A stretch of 64,000 nt of DNA from Paenibacillus yonginensis (GCF_001685395.1 NZ_CP014167.1:2113501-2177500); one strand, 5' to 3'; positions 33,910 through 43,541 are shown, numbered from the stretch's first letter. Translations and numbers: made by a program. The notes: generated by a model not told the origin, from the sequence alone.

Positions 33910-35394
33910 TTACAGAATGATGGCGATCAGACCGCCGGAGCCTTCGTTGATGATGCGGCCAAGCGTTTCCTGCAGCTTGTAGCGGGCGTTGTCAGGCATA
34001 AGCGCAATCTTGCCCTGGATGCCTTCGCGCACAATGGAATGAAGCGAGCGGCCAAAAATGTCGGATTCCCAAATTTTGATCGGGTCATTCTCGAAGTCCT
34101 GCATCAGATAGCGGACCAATTCCTCACTTTGCTTCTCCGTACCGATAATCGGCGCAAATTCAGACTCCACATCCACCCGGATCATATGGATGGACGGCGC
34201 AGTCGCCTTCAGTCTTACCCCAAACTTGGAGCCCTGACGAATCAGCTCCGGTTCATCCAGTGCCATCTCGGCAAGCGTCGGCGCGGCGATGCCGTAGCCG
34301 GTCGTTTTAACCATTTCCAGCGCTTCCGCAAAACGGTCATACTCCCGCTTGGCATGCGTAAACTCCTGCATCAGCTGCAGTAGATGATCTTTGCCACGAA
34401 TTTCGACCCCGACCACTTCCGTAAGGATGCTGTCGTACAAATCATCCGGCGCGTATAGATCAATTTCCGCTACTCCTTGCCCCATATTCAGTCCGCTTAA
34501 GCCCGCGCGGTCAATGAAGTCATATTCGAGGAAGCTGTTGACCACACGGTCGACATCACGCAATCTGCGGATATCTTTAACGCTTTCACGGACGGAGGAT
34601 TCATAATTGCTGCGCAGCCAGTGATTTTCGTTCAGCACCATAACCCAGCTAGGCAGATTGACGTTGACTTCATGAACCGGGAACTCATAAAGCACTTCCC
34701 GGAGCACACCGGTAACGTCTTCTTCCGTCATCGTAGCCGCGCTAAGCGTAATAACCGGAATGTCATATTTGGCTTGTAGCTCGCTGCGAAGCTGAAGAGC
34801 TTCCTCGCTGCGCGGTTTGGTGGAGTTGATTACAAGCACAAAAGGTTTGCCAACCTCTTTCAATTCCTCAACGACACGCTCCTCGGATTCCACATAAGAA
34901 GAACGGGGAATATCGGCAACCGTGCCATCTGTTGTGATCACAACCCCTAAAGTCGAGTGTTCCTGGATCACTTTACGTGTTCCGATCTCGGCCGCTTCCT
35001 GGAACGGAATCGGCTCCTCGAACCATGGCGTTGAGATCATCCGAGGACCATTTTCATCCTCATACCCTTTAGCCCCGTCAACCGCATAACCCACGCAGTC
35101 TACCAGGCGCACATTCACCTCAAGACCTTCGTCTACCTTGATCTGCACCGCATTATTAGGCACAAATTTAGGTTCGGTGGTCATGATCGTTTTGCCTGCT
35201 GCGCTCTGCGGAAGCTCATCGACCGCCCGGACCCGGTCGGCTTCGCTGGCGATATTCGGCAGCACAACAGTTTCCATAAATCTTTTGATAAAAGTTGATT
35301 TGCCTGTACGGACTGCCCCGACAACTCCCAAATAAATATCTCCTCCGGTACGTTCGGCAATGTCCTTAAAAATGTCCACTTTCTCCAATACCAA
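33910..35394 (-). CDS. spoIVA: SpoIVA, spore coat morphogenetic ATPase
   Basis: Hydrolyses ATP and polymerises on the forespore surface as the base layer for coat assembly. The 494-residue product starts VLEKVDIFKDIAERTGGD and has the Walker A GAVRTGKSTFIK, TTEPKFVPN, EEPIPFQEAAEIGTRKVIQ and the conserved C-terminus INEGSGGLIAIIL. The length matches B. subtilis only if the TTG at 35394 is used; it has a GGAGGGG site 7 nt away. A longer frame upstream is unlike the family. SpoIVA is normally sigma-E controlled; no clear sigma-E promoter could be read. Confidence 0.94.
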   Translation of the reverse strand: MVLEKVDIFKDIAERTGGDIYLGVVGAVRTGKSTFIKRFMETVVLPNIASEADRVRAVDELPQSAAGKTIMTTEPKFVPNNAVQIKVDEGLEVNVRLVDCVGYAVDGAKGYEDENGPRMISTPWFEEPIPFQEAAEIGTRKVIQEHSTLGVVITTDGTVADIPRSSYVESEERVVEELKEVGKPFVLVINSTKPRSEEALQLRSELQAKYDIPVITLSAATMTEEDVTGVLREVLYEFPVHEVNVNLPSWVMVLNENHWLRSNYESSVRESVKDIRRLRDVDRVVNSFLEYDFIDRAGLSGLNMGQGVAEIDLYAPDDLYDSILTEVVGVEIRGKDHLLQLMQEFTHAKREYDRFAEALEMVKTTGYGIAAPTLAEMALDEPELIRQGSKFGVRLKATAPSIHMIRVDVESEFAPIIGTEKQSEELVRYLMQDFENDPIKIWESDIFGRSLHSIVREGIQGKIALMPDNARYKLQETLGRIINEGSGGLIAIIL

Positions 35395-35828
35395 TGATAT
35401 CCCCTCCTCAAATTTCGCCGAAGGATAAATGCCCTGCGAGCATCCGCCCTTGCTGTAGGAACCAGTTTCCCTTTTGAGCTGTTGCAGGCGGCAGAGCAGC
35501 CTCCCTATTCCCTCGTCCACCGCCGTGCAGACAGATGCATCCTTTTCAGGAGAGCGGCGTGAACTCGTACATGCATTTGGACTAGTATCATCTTATGTAC
35601 CGGATCCTAAATTATGTCTTGAATCATTTGAACTTTCTCAAGCATAATTCAAGAGGACGGCCGGATGCTTCCTGCGCGCAAAGGAACGGGCATTCCCGCA
35701 CTGTACTGAAAGTTTATGATAATCTATCATCCGATATGACAACAAAAAAGACCGGGATTGTCCCGGTCTTTTTGTCGTTCTTTCATTTATATAGATTAGG
35801 CAGCCCCTTGGCCTGCCGCGCTCCATCT
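35395..35828. other. Intergenic region between spoIVA and the ferredoxin gene
   Basis: About 430 bp without a convincing gene. It holds the bidirectional hairpin at 35744-35773 and, on the minus strand, the promoter region of spoIVA. A plus-strand TTGAAT/CATAAT pair with an 18-nt spacer (35619-35648) could drive a short RNA ending at that hairpin, but the evidence is weak. Confidence 0.4.
35744..35773. terminator. Bidirectional terminator
   Basis: AAAAAGACCGGGA pairs with TCCCGGTCTTTTT around a 3-nt loop; U-runs on both strands. On the minus strand it ends the ferredoxin gene. Confidence 0.85.
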
Positions 35829-36182
35829 CTACCATAACGAGTCATCCTCGTTCTGCTGGGCTTCAAGCAGCTTTCTGACCACTGTCTTTAACCGATCCTC
35901 CGGAAGGCTCACAACCGCCTGTCCGTCAATTTTGGCCTGGCAGGCAAGCCTAATCCCTTTCTGCAATAAAGGGCCCAGCTTCCGCCTTTCAGCCTGCGTA
36001 GCTGCAGACAAGGCTGCCGCATGCTCAGCCTCAACCTGAATCTTGCACATCAGGCAGCTGGCCATCCCGCTGCAGCGGGTAGGAATATGGATGCGATTCT
36101 GCTGAGCGGCAAGCAGCACGGTTGTGCCTGGTCGAACTTTAAACGTCTTGCCGGCTGGTTTAAACGTGATCGTTGTTTCCAA
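35829..36182 (-). CDS. [2Fe-2S] ferredoxin
   Basis: Plant-type ferredoxin of 117 residues. The iron-sulfur loop IPTRCSGMASCLMC supplies three cysteines and LACQAKI the fourth, the C-x5-C-x2-C...C layout. No signal peptide, so cytoplasmic. It is not fused to a reductase domain; the electron partner is unknown. It neighbours the nucleotidyltransferase-like gene on the same strand, 60 bp apart. Confidence 0.86.
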   Translation of the reverse strand: METTITFKPAGKTFKVRPGTTVLLAAQQNRIHIPTRCSGMASCLMCKIQVEAEHAAALSAATQAERRKLGPLLQKGIRLACQAKIDGQAVVSLPEDRLKTVVRKLLEAQQNEDDSLW

Positions 36183-36242
36183 GCTTGGTTGAACTCCCTT
36201 CTTTAACGGTTTGAGTTTGCTCTCTCTAGCCCCGAGACGGCT

Positions 36243-36881
36243 CTAATCCAGCCATCCCTGCAGGCAGGCCAGCTTATTCATTTCCTTCTGCTGCTGCAGC
36301 GACCAGCCTCTCCGTAAGGCAATCTGCTTCAGGAGGGGGATATGCTTGTCCGGTTTGGCATTAATTTGCGCGGCAATCGCCCGGTAGCGGTCCGGTCTTC
36401 CTCGAAGCAGGTTGAAGATCAGCTCATGCGCCAGCGGCATTACCTTCAGTCCGGGTATAATTTCAAAGGCTGCGGCCTCCAGCACCTGTTCTACCTCTAC
36501 CTTGTAATCGGCCAGAGATGTGCGGACTTCGAAACCGCCCACCAGCTCGAGCGTATAACCTTCAATCTCGTAATGGCTGAGCAAAGAAGCGTAGATTCCG
36601 CTTTCATCCCAGCGGGGTTCATCCGTGGCCCATGCCTCCAGCTGTATGTGAATCAAGGAGGCAGCAGGCTGCTCAGCATAAATATCAATATCCCTTGGCG
36701 GAGCGTTCAGGGGCACGCCCTGCAGCCACAATCCAACGCTGCCGCCCGCCAGCCATTTCACCCCGGCAGGCCGTACAAGCTCGGTAACAGCCGACAACGC
36801 GTGTTCCAATCCGGGATTGGGGACAAGTGACTTATGTTTTATGTAATTTTCCAGCATCTCAAGGCTGCTAATCCTCTTCAT
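36243..36881 (-). CDS. Nucleotidyltransferase-like protein
   Basis: A 212-residue protein whose central segment WLAGGSVGLWLQGVPL...RDIDIYAEQ has the GGS and DxD pattern of the polymerase-beta-like nucleotidyltransferase fold (as in MNT/AbiEii and kanamycin transferase relatives). The rest is helical. The ATG at 36881 is used instead of a TTG five codons earlier. The substrate is unknown and no antitoxin partner is adjacent, so a toxin role is not suggested. An extended TGATATAAT -10 lies about 90 bp upstream. Confidence 0.65.
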   Translation of the reverse strand: MKRISSLEMLENYIKHKSLVPNPGLEHALSAVTELVRPAGVKWLAGGSVGLWLQGVPLNAPPRDIDIYAEQPAASLIHIQLEAWATDEPRWDESGIYASLLSHYEIEGYTLELVGGFEVRTSLADYKVEVEQVLEAAAFEIIPGLKVMPLAHELIFNLLRGRPDRYRAIAAQINAKPDKHIPLLKQIALRRGWSLQQQKEMNKLACLQGWLD

Positions 36882-36969
36882 GTAATCAACACCCAATACT
36901 CACAAAAATTGAAGCCGCAAGCTCAATTCCAATGATCCTTTCTGTTCTTTGTATCCTATACTGCCCCAT

Positions 36970-36978
36970 ATTATATCA
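36970..36978 (-). promoter_or_regulatory. Extended -10 promoter element of the nucleotidyltransferase-like gene
   Basis: TGATATAAT on the minus strand, an extended -10 without a good -35. Confidence 0.45.
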
Positions 36979-37078
36979 TTCAGGGCCTCCATGGGAACCC
37001 AATCTCTACGGAAAATGAGAAACTAGATTTCTATTGCATAATCAAATCCGTATGGAACACCAGACCTCTTTACAAACC

Positions 37079-37113
37079 AAAAAAGAACCTGCGGCTATAA
37101 GCCGAGGTTCTTG
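37079..37113 (-). terminator. spoVIF terminator
   Basis: AAGAACCT pairs with AGGTTCTT, enclosing a CGGC/GCCG inner helix, followed by a U-run on the minus strand. Confidence 0.83.
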
Positions 37114-37146
37114 ACGGATGCCAGGACGGTTCCTGACGGGCAACCT

Positions 37147-37422
37147 TTATTTTTTCATCATCAGTTTCATCAAAGATTCCATATTCTGCGGGTTCATGCC
37201 GCTTTTCTTGACGGCGGCCACAATCTCCGAAACGGTCGATTCCGACACCGGCACTTTGGCCATGGCAGATACGGATTTGATCAATTGGCGGAGCTGCGCT
37301 TCATTTTGCAGTGTCGAAGGCTTGACCGTGCTGGCCAATTTCTTGACGGCACCTTCTGTAATATTTTTTCCCGCCTTTTTGTTAATCAGATTCAAGGCAT
37401 CCTTGGAAATGTTTTTGCTCAT
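37147..37422 (-). CDS. spoVIF: SpoVIF-like sporulation protein
   Basis: A 91-residue small basic protein. Its C-terminal half (QLRQLIKSVSAMAKVPVSES, then IVAAVKKSGMNPQNMESLMK) matches the stage VI sporulation protein F pattern of B. subtilis, needed for late coat assembly and spore resistance. The ATG at 37422 is preferred because its AGGAGGG site is 6-7 nt away; an ATG two codons upstream is also possible. It is monocistronic. Confidence 0.8.
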   Translation of the reverse strand: MSKNISKDALNLINKKAGKNITEGAVKKLASTVKPSTLQNEAQLRQLIKSVSAMAKVPVSESTVSEIVAAVKKSGMNPQNMESLMKLMMKK

Positions 37423-37527
37423 GCTCATCCCTCCTCCGGCAGTGCTCTTTGACACTATATGAAAGAGGGGGGCAATATGTGAGCCGGCCATCAGCCGCTT
37501 TTCAGCCAGCCGTCAGGCACGTGGTCC

Positions 37528-38565
37528 TTAGGTATGCCACTGCTCCCACGTTTCCAGGGACATGACTTCCATTTCCGTCTTTTTATCTCGCCCCATCAAC
37601 GCTTCCACCGCAGTCCGGGCATCCAGTCCTTTAAAAAGAACATTATACAGCTGGCTTGCGATCGGCATCTGGACTTTATATTTCTCAGCGATTTCGTGTG
37701 CCGCCTGAGTCGTTCTTATACCTTCTACAACCATATCCATCTTCTTGAGCACTTCATCCAGCGTCATCCCCTGCCCGAGCATCGAACCGGCCCGCCAATT
37801 GCGGCTGTGCTGGCTCGTTGCAGTGACCACCAAATCCCCCACCCCTGCAAGACCGGCAAAAGTAAGCGGATTGGCGCCCATTTGCGCGCCTACCCGGGTA
37901 ATCTCGGCCAAACCGCGAGTCAGCAGCGCTGCTTTGGCGTTATCTCCATAACCCAGGCCATCAGACATTCCGGCGCCAAGGGCAATGATATTTTTTAACG
38001 CACCGGCGAGCTCAACGCCAACCTGATCCCGGTTCGTATAGACACGGAAATAAGTGTTCATAAACAGATCCTGAGCGCGCTGCGCCTCCTGTTCTTCCAA
38101 AGAAGCCACAACCACAGTAGTCGGGCATTGCTTGACGACTTCCTCGGCATGGCTGGGTCCGGACAAGACAACAATCCGCCCTTCCTCGCAGCCCAGCTCC
38201 TCGGAAATCACGGTAGACATTCTTTTTAACGTTTCCGTTTCAAAACCTTTTACAGCATGGATCACCAGCTGCTCCGGTCTCCAATGCTTGCTTAGTTCCT
38301 TCGACACCTGGCGGGCAGCCGATGAAGGAGAGACGATTACGATGGCTTCAGCGCCTTTCACCGCCTCCTCCATATCGGTTGTAGCAATAATATTGGAAGA
38401 CAACGTTACACCCGGCAGGTAGCGGTTCTGATGATCCCGGTTGATCTCCTCCGCCTGCCCGCTATTCCGGGTCCACAACGAAACCTGTATGCCTTTATCG
38501 GCCAGTACGGAAGCTAAGGCTGTTCCCCAGCTTCCCGCAACTAAAACCGCCGCTTTCTGAAACAA
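37528..38565 (-). CDS. gpsA: GpsA, glycerol-3-phosphate dehydrogenase [NAD(P)+]
   Basis: Makes sn-glycerol-3-phosphate for phospholipids from DHAP. The expected 345-residue length is obtained only from the TTG at 38565, one base after the plsY stop. The dinucleotide motif reads AAVLVAGSWGTALA, so the first Gly of the usual GAGSWGTA is Val. IHAVKGFETE, LSGPSHAEEV, GVELAGALKNIIALGAGM and AGVGDLVVT are intact. It is followed by spoVIF and preceded by plsY, which uses its product. Confidence 0.93.
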   Translation of the reverse strand: MFQKAAVLVAGSWGTALASVLADKGIQVSLWTRNSGQAEEINRDHQNRYLPGVTLSSNIIATTDMEEAVKGAEAIVIVSPSSAARQVSKELSKHWRPEQLVIHAVKGFETETLKRMSTVISEELGCEEGRIVVLSGPSHAEEVVKQCPTTVVVASLEEQEAQRAQDLFMNTYFRVYTNRDQVGVELAGALKNIIALGAGMSDGLGYGDNAKAALLTRGLAEITRVGAQMGANPLTFAGLAGVGDLVVTATSQHSRNWRAGSMLGQGMTLDEVLKKMDMVVEGIRTTQAAHEIAEKYKVQMPIASQLYNVLFKGLDARTAVEALMGRDKKTEMEVMSLETWEQWHT

Positions 38566-38566
38566 A

Positions 38567-39181
38567 TCAAATTCCCCCTTTGGAACCCAGTTTGTTCTCT
38601 CTGCCTTGAATAATTTTAACGATATTGGACCGGTGTCTCCAGAAGGCAAACACACAGATCAGGACGCTCGCCCAAAAGTTAGGCCAGAAGTCGGCGCCGT
38701 TTGGTCCAAAAATCAGCATAAAAATGGGCGTAAGAAGAACAAGCAATAACGAACCTAAAGAGACATAACGGGTAATAACCACAACGATAATTAAGACAAC
38801 TCCCGCACACAATACAGGGAGGATAGCCAGGCAGGCCATTACGCCCACCGTAGTGGCAATTCCTTTACCTCCGCGGAACCGGAAATAAACCGGCCAATTA
38901 TGCCCGATGATGGAAGCCAATCCACAGAGCGCAGGAACCCATTCATGCTCGCCGCCCAGCCAGCGGCCAAGCAAAACGGCGATTACGCCTTTTAAAATAT
39001 CGAGAATCAGGACAAGGATCCCCGGACCCTTGCCTAATACCCGTAAAGTGTTGGTGGCTCCGGCGTTCCCGCTGCCATGATGCCGGATGTCAATGCCTTT
39101 GATTCCTTTGGCCATCAAGACGCTGAAGCTGATGGAACCCAGCAAATAGGAAATAATCACTGCCAAAACAGAAAGAATCAC
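38567..39181 (-). CDS. plsY: PlsY, glycerol-3-phosphate acyltransferase
   Basis: Membrane acyltransferase that uses acyl-phosphate to make lysophosphatidate, 204 residues with about five helices. The family motifs are LLGSISFSVLMAK, HGSGNAGATNTLRVLGK and RFRGGKGIATTVG. It directly precedes gpsA, so precursor and acylation are co-encoded, and follows der by 11 bp. Confidence 0.95.
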   Translation of the reverse strand: MILSVLAVIISYLLGSISFSVLMAKGIKGIDIRHHGSGNAGATNTLRVLGKGPGILVLILDILKGVIAVLLGRWLGGEHEWVPALCGLASIIGHNWPVYFRFRGGKGIATTVGVMACLAILPVLCAGVVLIIVVVITRYVSLGSLLLVLLTPIFMLIFGPNGADFWPNFWASVLICVFAFWRHRSNIVKIIQGRENKLGSKGGI

Positions 39182-39192
39182 GTAACTCTCCC

Positions 39193-40518
39193 CTAATCTT
39201 CTTTATCTGATTTGCGACGCGTAAATATACGGATCGGTGTGCCCTCAAAATCAAATGCCGCTCTGATTTTATTCTCCAGATACCGTTCATAAGAGAAATG
39301 CATCAGCTCCGGATCGTTGACGAACACCACAATAGTCGGCGGCTTCACCGCAACCTGTGTTACATAGTTAATCCGCATCCGGCGTCCTTTATCGGTAGGA
39401 GGAGGGTTGATGGCAATAGCATCGGATACGACATCGTTAAGCAGATGTGTTGCCACCCGTCTGGCATGCTGCTCAGCCGCATGCTGAACGACCGGCAGCA
39501 GCTTATGAAGCCGCTGTTTGGTCAAGGCGGACAGGAACACGATAGGCGCATAAGTCATGAACAGAAAATGATCGCGGATCTTTTTCTCGAACTCGTGCAT
39601 CGTTTTGTCGTCCTTCTCAACAGCATCCCATTTGTTCACCACAAAAACGGTTGCTTTGCCCGCCTCATAAGCATAACCGGCCACATGCTTGTCCTGCTCA
39701 ATAATCCCCTCTTCGCCATTGATAACCACAAGCACGACATCGGCCCGTTCGATGGCCTTCATCGCCCGCATGACGCTGTATTTCTCCGTCGATTCATAGA
39801 CTTTGCCGCGTTTGCGCATGCCCGCCGTATCGATCAGCACATAACGCTGGCCATCTTTCTCAAAAGGCGTATCAATCGCATCTCTGGTCGTTCCTGCAAC
39901 ATTGCTTACGATAACCCGTTCTTCACCCAGGATCGCATTCACAAGAGAAGACTTGCCCACATTCGGCCGGCCGATCAAAGCAACCCGAATGACGTCTTCA
40001 TCATATTCATCATCCGGAAGCTCCGGCAAATGTTCCGTAATCGCATCCAGCAGATCGCCGACTCCGGTGCCGTGACTGCCGGATACGCCGATCGGATCGC
40101 CGAAACCCAGATTATAAAATTCGTAAATATGGTCCATGCGGGCCAGATTGTCCACCTTGTTAACCGCCAGCAGAACCGGCTTGCCTGACCGGTAAAGCAG
40201 GTTGCCGACCTCTTCGTCGGATTGGGTGATCCCTGCTTTGGCATCACACATAAAAACAATAACATCCGCTTCTTCAATGGCCAGTTCAGCCTGGGCGCGA
40301 ATCGATTTCAGAATCATGTCGTCGCCGTCAATTTCGATGCCGCCTGTATCAATGATGCTGAACGGTTTGCCGTTCCATTCCGAGGTGCCATAAATCCGGT
40401 CTCTGGTGATCCCCGGTTTATCTTCTACGATGGCTAGGCGATCACCGATGATGCGGTTAAAAATCGTGGATTTCCCCACATTCGGCCTGCCCACAATAGC
40501 CACTACTGGTCTTGCCAT
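39193..40518 (-). CDS. der: Der, ribosome-assembly GTPase
   Basis: Essential GTPase of 50S assembly, 441 residues, with two tandem G domains: [14 protein letters not shown] with DTGG and NKVD, then [14 protein letters not shown] with DTAG and NKWD, and a C-terminal KH-like domain ending [16 protein letters not shown]. It starts the der-plsY-gpsA run as in Bacillus. Confidence 0.97.
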   Translation of the reverse strand: MARPVVAIVGRPNVGKSTIFNRIIGDRLAIVEDKPGITRDRIYGTSEWNGKPFSIIDTGGIEIDGDDMILKSIRAQAELAIEEADVIVFMCDAKAGITQSDEEVGNLLYRSGKPVLLAVNKVDNLARMDHIYEFYNLGFGDPIGVSGSHGTGVGDLLDAITEHLPELPDDEYDEDVIRVALIGRPNVGKSSLVNAILGEERVIVSNVAGTTRDAIDTPFEKDGQRYVLIDTAGMRKRGKVYESTEKYSVMRAMKAIERADVVLVVINGEEGIIEQDKHVAGYAYEAGKATVFVVNKWDAVEKDDKTMHEFEKKIRDHFLFMTYAPIVFLSALTKQRLHKLLPVVQHAAEQHARRVATHLLNDVVSDAIAINPPPTDKGRRMRINYVTQVAVKPPTIVVFVNDPELMHFSYERYLENKIRAAFDFEGTPIRIFTRRKSDKED

Positions 40519-40694
40519 TCACATTCCTCCTAAAAACCTGTCCTCTTCTTCAGAGGTTATCATTCGTAAAGTTATCATTGGTACTTTCACGCGCTAACTA
40601 TCCGTACAACATCATAGCAAAAATTAGGGCGATTGGCGAACTCTTGAAATCAAATTTCGCCCTTGTCTCCGCCCCGCTAGGTGCTTTTATGACT

Positions 40695-40729
40695 AAAAAA
40701 ACGGCGAACCCTCTGCCGAGTTCGCCGTT
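40695..40729 (-). terminator. rpsA terminator
   Basis: AACGGCGAAC pairs with GTTCGCCGTT, followed by a U-run on the minus strand. Confidence 0.87.
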
Positions 40730-40756
40730 CAACGCCAACTATCCAATGGTTACTGC

Positions 40757-42007
40757 TTATTTCAATTTGCTCAGTTTGTCGCCGAAACGTTCGCCAAGCG
40801 TAATGCTCAGACCTTGATTGTTCAAGGACACATTAGGGTTATTGCCCAAATCTTCAGCCTTCACGCTGTCTCTTCTTTCCCGGTTAGAAGAAGAGGATCT
40901 TTCAGGCTTAGCGGATTCAGCAGGAGCTTCTTCCGTTTCTTTAATGCTGAGGCTTACACGTTTCTCGGAAGGATTTACTTCAAGCACCTTCACTTGAACG
41001 TTTTGCCCTTCTTTCAGCACTTCATGTGGAGTGCCAATATGTTTATGAGAAATTTGGGAGATATGAACGAGACCTTCAACGCCTGGTGCAATTTCAACAA
41101 AAGCACCGAAAGGAACAAGGCGTTTCACTTCACCGGATACGATATCTCCGGATTTGAACTGATCAGCGGCGGTTTCCCAAGGTCCTGGTGTAGCGGCTTT
41201 AATGCTCAAGCTGATTTTGCCTTTCTCAGGGTCAACTTTAAGCACTTTCACTTTCACCTGGTCGCCTTCGGACAGCACGTCAGCCGGTTTATCCACATGA
41301 TTCCAAGCGATTTCGGACACGTGAACCAAACCATCAACGCCGCCTACGTCAACAAACGCACCGAACTGAGTCAGACGCTGTACAGTTCCTTCGATTACGG
41401 AACCTTCCTGAAGCTCAGCCATCACTTTAAGTTTGTTTGCTTCGAATTCCTCGTCCAGAACATCCTTCTGAGACAAGATCACTTTGTTGTTCTCACGGTC
41501 CAGCTCCTTCACTTTAACGCGAAGAGTACGGCCTTTGTAATCGCTGAAATCTTCAACGAAATGACGTTCCACCATGGAGGCAGGGATAAAGCCGCGTACG
41601 CCTACGTTAGCTACGATACCGCCTTTAACCACGTCTGCAACAACTACTTCAAACGTTTCGTTGCTGTCGAATTTCGCCTGCAGGTCATCCCAAGCGTTCT
41701 CGCTGTCGATCGCGCGTTTGGAAAGCACGAGGCTTTCTTTCTCGTCATTAATGCTGACAACCTTCGCTTCGACTTCTTGTCCTACTTGGACTACATCGTT
41801 TGCGGAATCCAGATGCACCGAAGACAACTCACGAATAGGAATGATACCGTCATATTTATATCCAAGACTTACGTAAGCCTGATTGTCCTCAACCTTGACA
41901 ATCGTTCCTTTGACGGTGTCCCCTTTTTTCAAGGATACGATTTGCTCCAGCTCGTCTTGATTTGTCGCTTCCACAACTTCTTGTTGATCTTTGAATTCTT
42001 CCGACAT
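40757..42007 (-). CDS. rpsA: Ribosomal protein S1-like protein (YpfD-type)
   Basis: RNA-binding protein of 416 residues with four S1 OB-fold repeats: GDTVKGTIVKVEDNQAYVSL, VVADVVKGGIVANVGVRGFI, GTVQRLTQFGAFVDVGGVDG and GEVKRLVPFGAFVEIAPGVE. The shorter four-repeat form is normal in low-GC Gram-positives, where S1 is less essential. The C-terminus is Ser/Glu-rich and low in complexity. It follows plsC and cmk as in B. subtilis. Confidence 0.95.
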   Translation of the reverse strand: MSEEFKDQQEVVEATNQDELEQIVSLKKGDTVKGTIVKVEDNQAYVSLGYKYDGIIPIRELSSVHLDSANDVVQVGQEVEAKVVSINDEKESLVLSKRAIDSENAWDDLQAKFDSNETFEVVVADVVKGGIVANVGVRGFIPASMVERHFVEDFSDYKGRTLRVKVKELDRENNKVILSQKDVLDEEFEANKLKVMAELQEGSVIEGTVQRLTQFGAFVDVGGVDGLVHVSEIAWNHVDKPADVLSEGDQVKVKVLKVDPEKGKISLSIKAATPGPWETAADQFKSGDIVSGEVKRLVPFGAFVEIAPGVEGLVHISQISHKHIGTPHEVLKEGQNVQVKVLEVNPSEKRVSLSIKETEEAPAESAKPERSSSSNRERRDSVKAEDLGNNPNVSLNNQGLSITLGERFGDKLSKLK

Positions 42008-42143
42008 TTCAATAACCTCCTCAGTTCAATAAGCCCATTTATTTAAACTCGCTCTTGGCGTAGTTCAAAACGTGATGAATCTGTAATAGCTTGCCAATTC
42101 CCCGGTTTGTTCATGCATATTCCTCTCCAGGGAATCCTTCCTT

Positions 42144-42725
42144 TCAAGCACTCTTCTGTTTGAGCTCGCGGATGGAGGTCATAATTCTCTCCGTTGCCGC
42201 TTCCACCGCTTCCCCAGAAGGATCATTCCGGAACTCGTCCAACTCTACCGGCGGTCCGTACACAACTTTCACTTTCCTAAAAAGTTTATAATTGCCTATG
42301 ATGGCCACAGGAACCACAGCTGCTCCGCTCCGCAGCGCAAAGTTGGCCGCCCCCTTCTTCACGGCAGCGTCTGCCGCGGCTTTCCGGGTGCCTTCGGGAA
42401 AAATCCCCATGACATGGCCTTCTCTCAACAGCTTGAGCGAAGTTTTGATGGACTCCTTGCTGACCCCGCCCCTCTTCACCGGGAAGGCTCCCAGTTCCGT
42501 AATGAGCTTGCCAAAAACCGGAACTTCAAACAATTCGGCTTTCGCCATAAAATGAACCCTGCGTTTAAGCAGCAGCGCCACTGCCGGCGGATCGAAATTG
42601 CTGATATGGTTGGAGCATAACAGAACCCCGCCTTCCTGCGGAACATGCTCCAGCCCAACCGCTTCAAACCGAAACAGCAGTTTATAAATGGCTTTTACAA
42701 TAACTCGGCAAAAGCTGTAGATCAT
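42144..42725 (-). CDS. plsC: PlsC, 1-acyl-sn-glycerol-3-phosphate acyltransferase
   Basis: Makes phosphatidate, 193 residues. The HX4D catalytic motif is in SNHISNFDPPAV, the substrate motif in GIFPEGTRKAAADAA and FPVKRGG. Its ATG overlaps the cmk stop by 4 bp. Confidence 0.93.
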   Translation of the reverse strand: MIYSFCRVIVKAIYKLLFRFEAVGLEHVPQEGGVLLCSNHISNFDPPAVALLLKRRVHFMAKAELFEVPVFGKLITELGAFPVKRGGVSKESIKTSLKLLREGHVMGIFPEGTRKAAADAAVKKGAANFALRSGAAVVPVAIIGNYKLFRKVKVVYGPPVELDEFRNDPSGEAVEAATERIMTSIRELKQKSA

Positions 42726-43432
42726 TCCACACTTCTCTCCATCCCATAAGCCTCACATAAAGATACAATGGCTTCCGATACTTCCGAGATTGTCATGCGG
42801 GTCGTGTCGAGCAGAACCGCATCGCTGGCCTGACGCAGCGGGGATACTTCCCGCTCCGCATCCAAGCGGTCGCGTTCGGCAATATCACGGGTAAGCTGCT
42901 CGAGTGACGTGCTTTCCGGGTCCTTCATTTCCTGAAACCGGCGCCGAGCCCGTTCTTCCACGGCAGCAGTCATAAAAACCTTGACTTCTGCGGTCGGCAG
43001 GACGGTTGTCCCGATATCGCGTCCATCCATAACGACGCCTTTGCGCAAAGCCATTTGCCGCTGAAGGGAAACCATCAAAGCTCGCAGCCCCTCGATTTGC
43101 GCATATCGCGACACATTGGCATTGATGCCGGTGGAACGAATTTGTTCGGTGACGTCCTTCCCGTCAAGAAGCACCTTCTGCCCTTCTTCTCCGGGTTTTA
43201 ATTCAATAACCATGTCCCGGGCCACTTGAAGCACTTTGTCTTCATTTTCCGGTGGAATTCCTAGTTCAAGCATCCGCAGCGTGACGGCGCGGTACATGGC
43301 TCCGGTATCGACATAGACGTAACCAAGCTTGCCGGCAACCATTCGTGCGACTGTGCTTTTGCCTGCCCCCGCCGGCCCATCGATCGCGATGTTGATTTTG
43401 CTGTTGGTGTAACCCTCCGATTGACCTGACAA
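42722..43432 (-). CDS. cmk: Cmk, cytidylate kinase
   Basis: Phosphorylates CMP and dCMP. The 236-residue protein has the P-loop NIAIDGPAGAGKSTVA, DGRDIGTTVLPTAEVKVFM and ERARRRFQEM. It starts with a TTG at 43432 behind GAGGAGG, and has a ten-residue N-terminal extension. It precedes plsC and rpsA as in Bacillus. Confidence 0.94.
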   Translation of the reverse strand: MSGQSEGYTNSKINIAIDGPAGAGKSTVARMVAGKLGYVYVDTGAMYRAVTLRMLELGIPPENEDKVLQVARDMVIELKPGEEGQKVLLDGKDVTEQIRSTGINANVSRYAQIEGLRALMVSLQRQMALRKGVVMDGRDIGTTVLPTAEVKVFMTAAVEERARRRFQEMKDPESTSLEQLTRDIAERDRLDAEREVSPLRQASDAVLLDTTRMTISEVSEAIVSLCEAYGMERSVE

Positions 43433-43477
43433 GGGGTATTCCTCCTCAAACTGTCAAACTTAGCTGCAAAACTCAAG

Positions 43478-43498
43478 AAAAAAGCAGGCATTGCCTGC
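43478..43498 (-). terminator. Terminator between the DUF5359 gene and cmk
   Basis: GCAGGC pairs with GCCTGC across a 3-nt loop, followed by six U on the minus strand. Confidence 0.8.
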
Positions 43499-43541
43499 GA
43501 CGTGAAAATTATACCACATAAAAAGGGAGGATGCAAAAAAG

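Noticed and set aside
35619..35773. A possible plus-strand small RNA ending at the bidirectional hairpin
   Set aside because: The TTGAAT/CATAAT pair is a weak promoter and the hairpin is fully explained as the terminator of the ferredoxin gene on the minus strand.
36243..36881. A toxin-antitoxin reading of the nucleotidyltransferase-like gene
   Set aside because: No antitoxin-sized partner is adjacent and the flanking ferredoxin and spoVIF genes are housekeeping or sporulation genes.
40814..42046. A 410-codon plus-strand frame opposite rpsA
   Set aside because: Length alone is misleading. It is antisense to an S1-repeat protein whose codons cause few stops on the other strand, and it has no recognisable domain.
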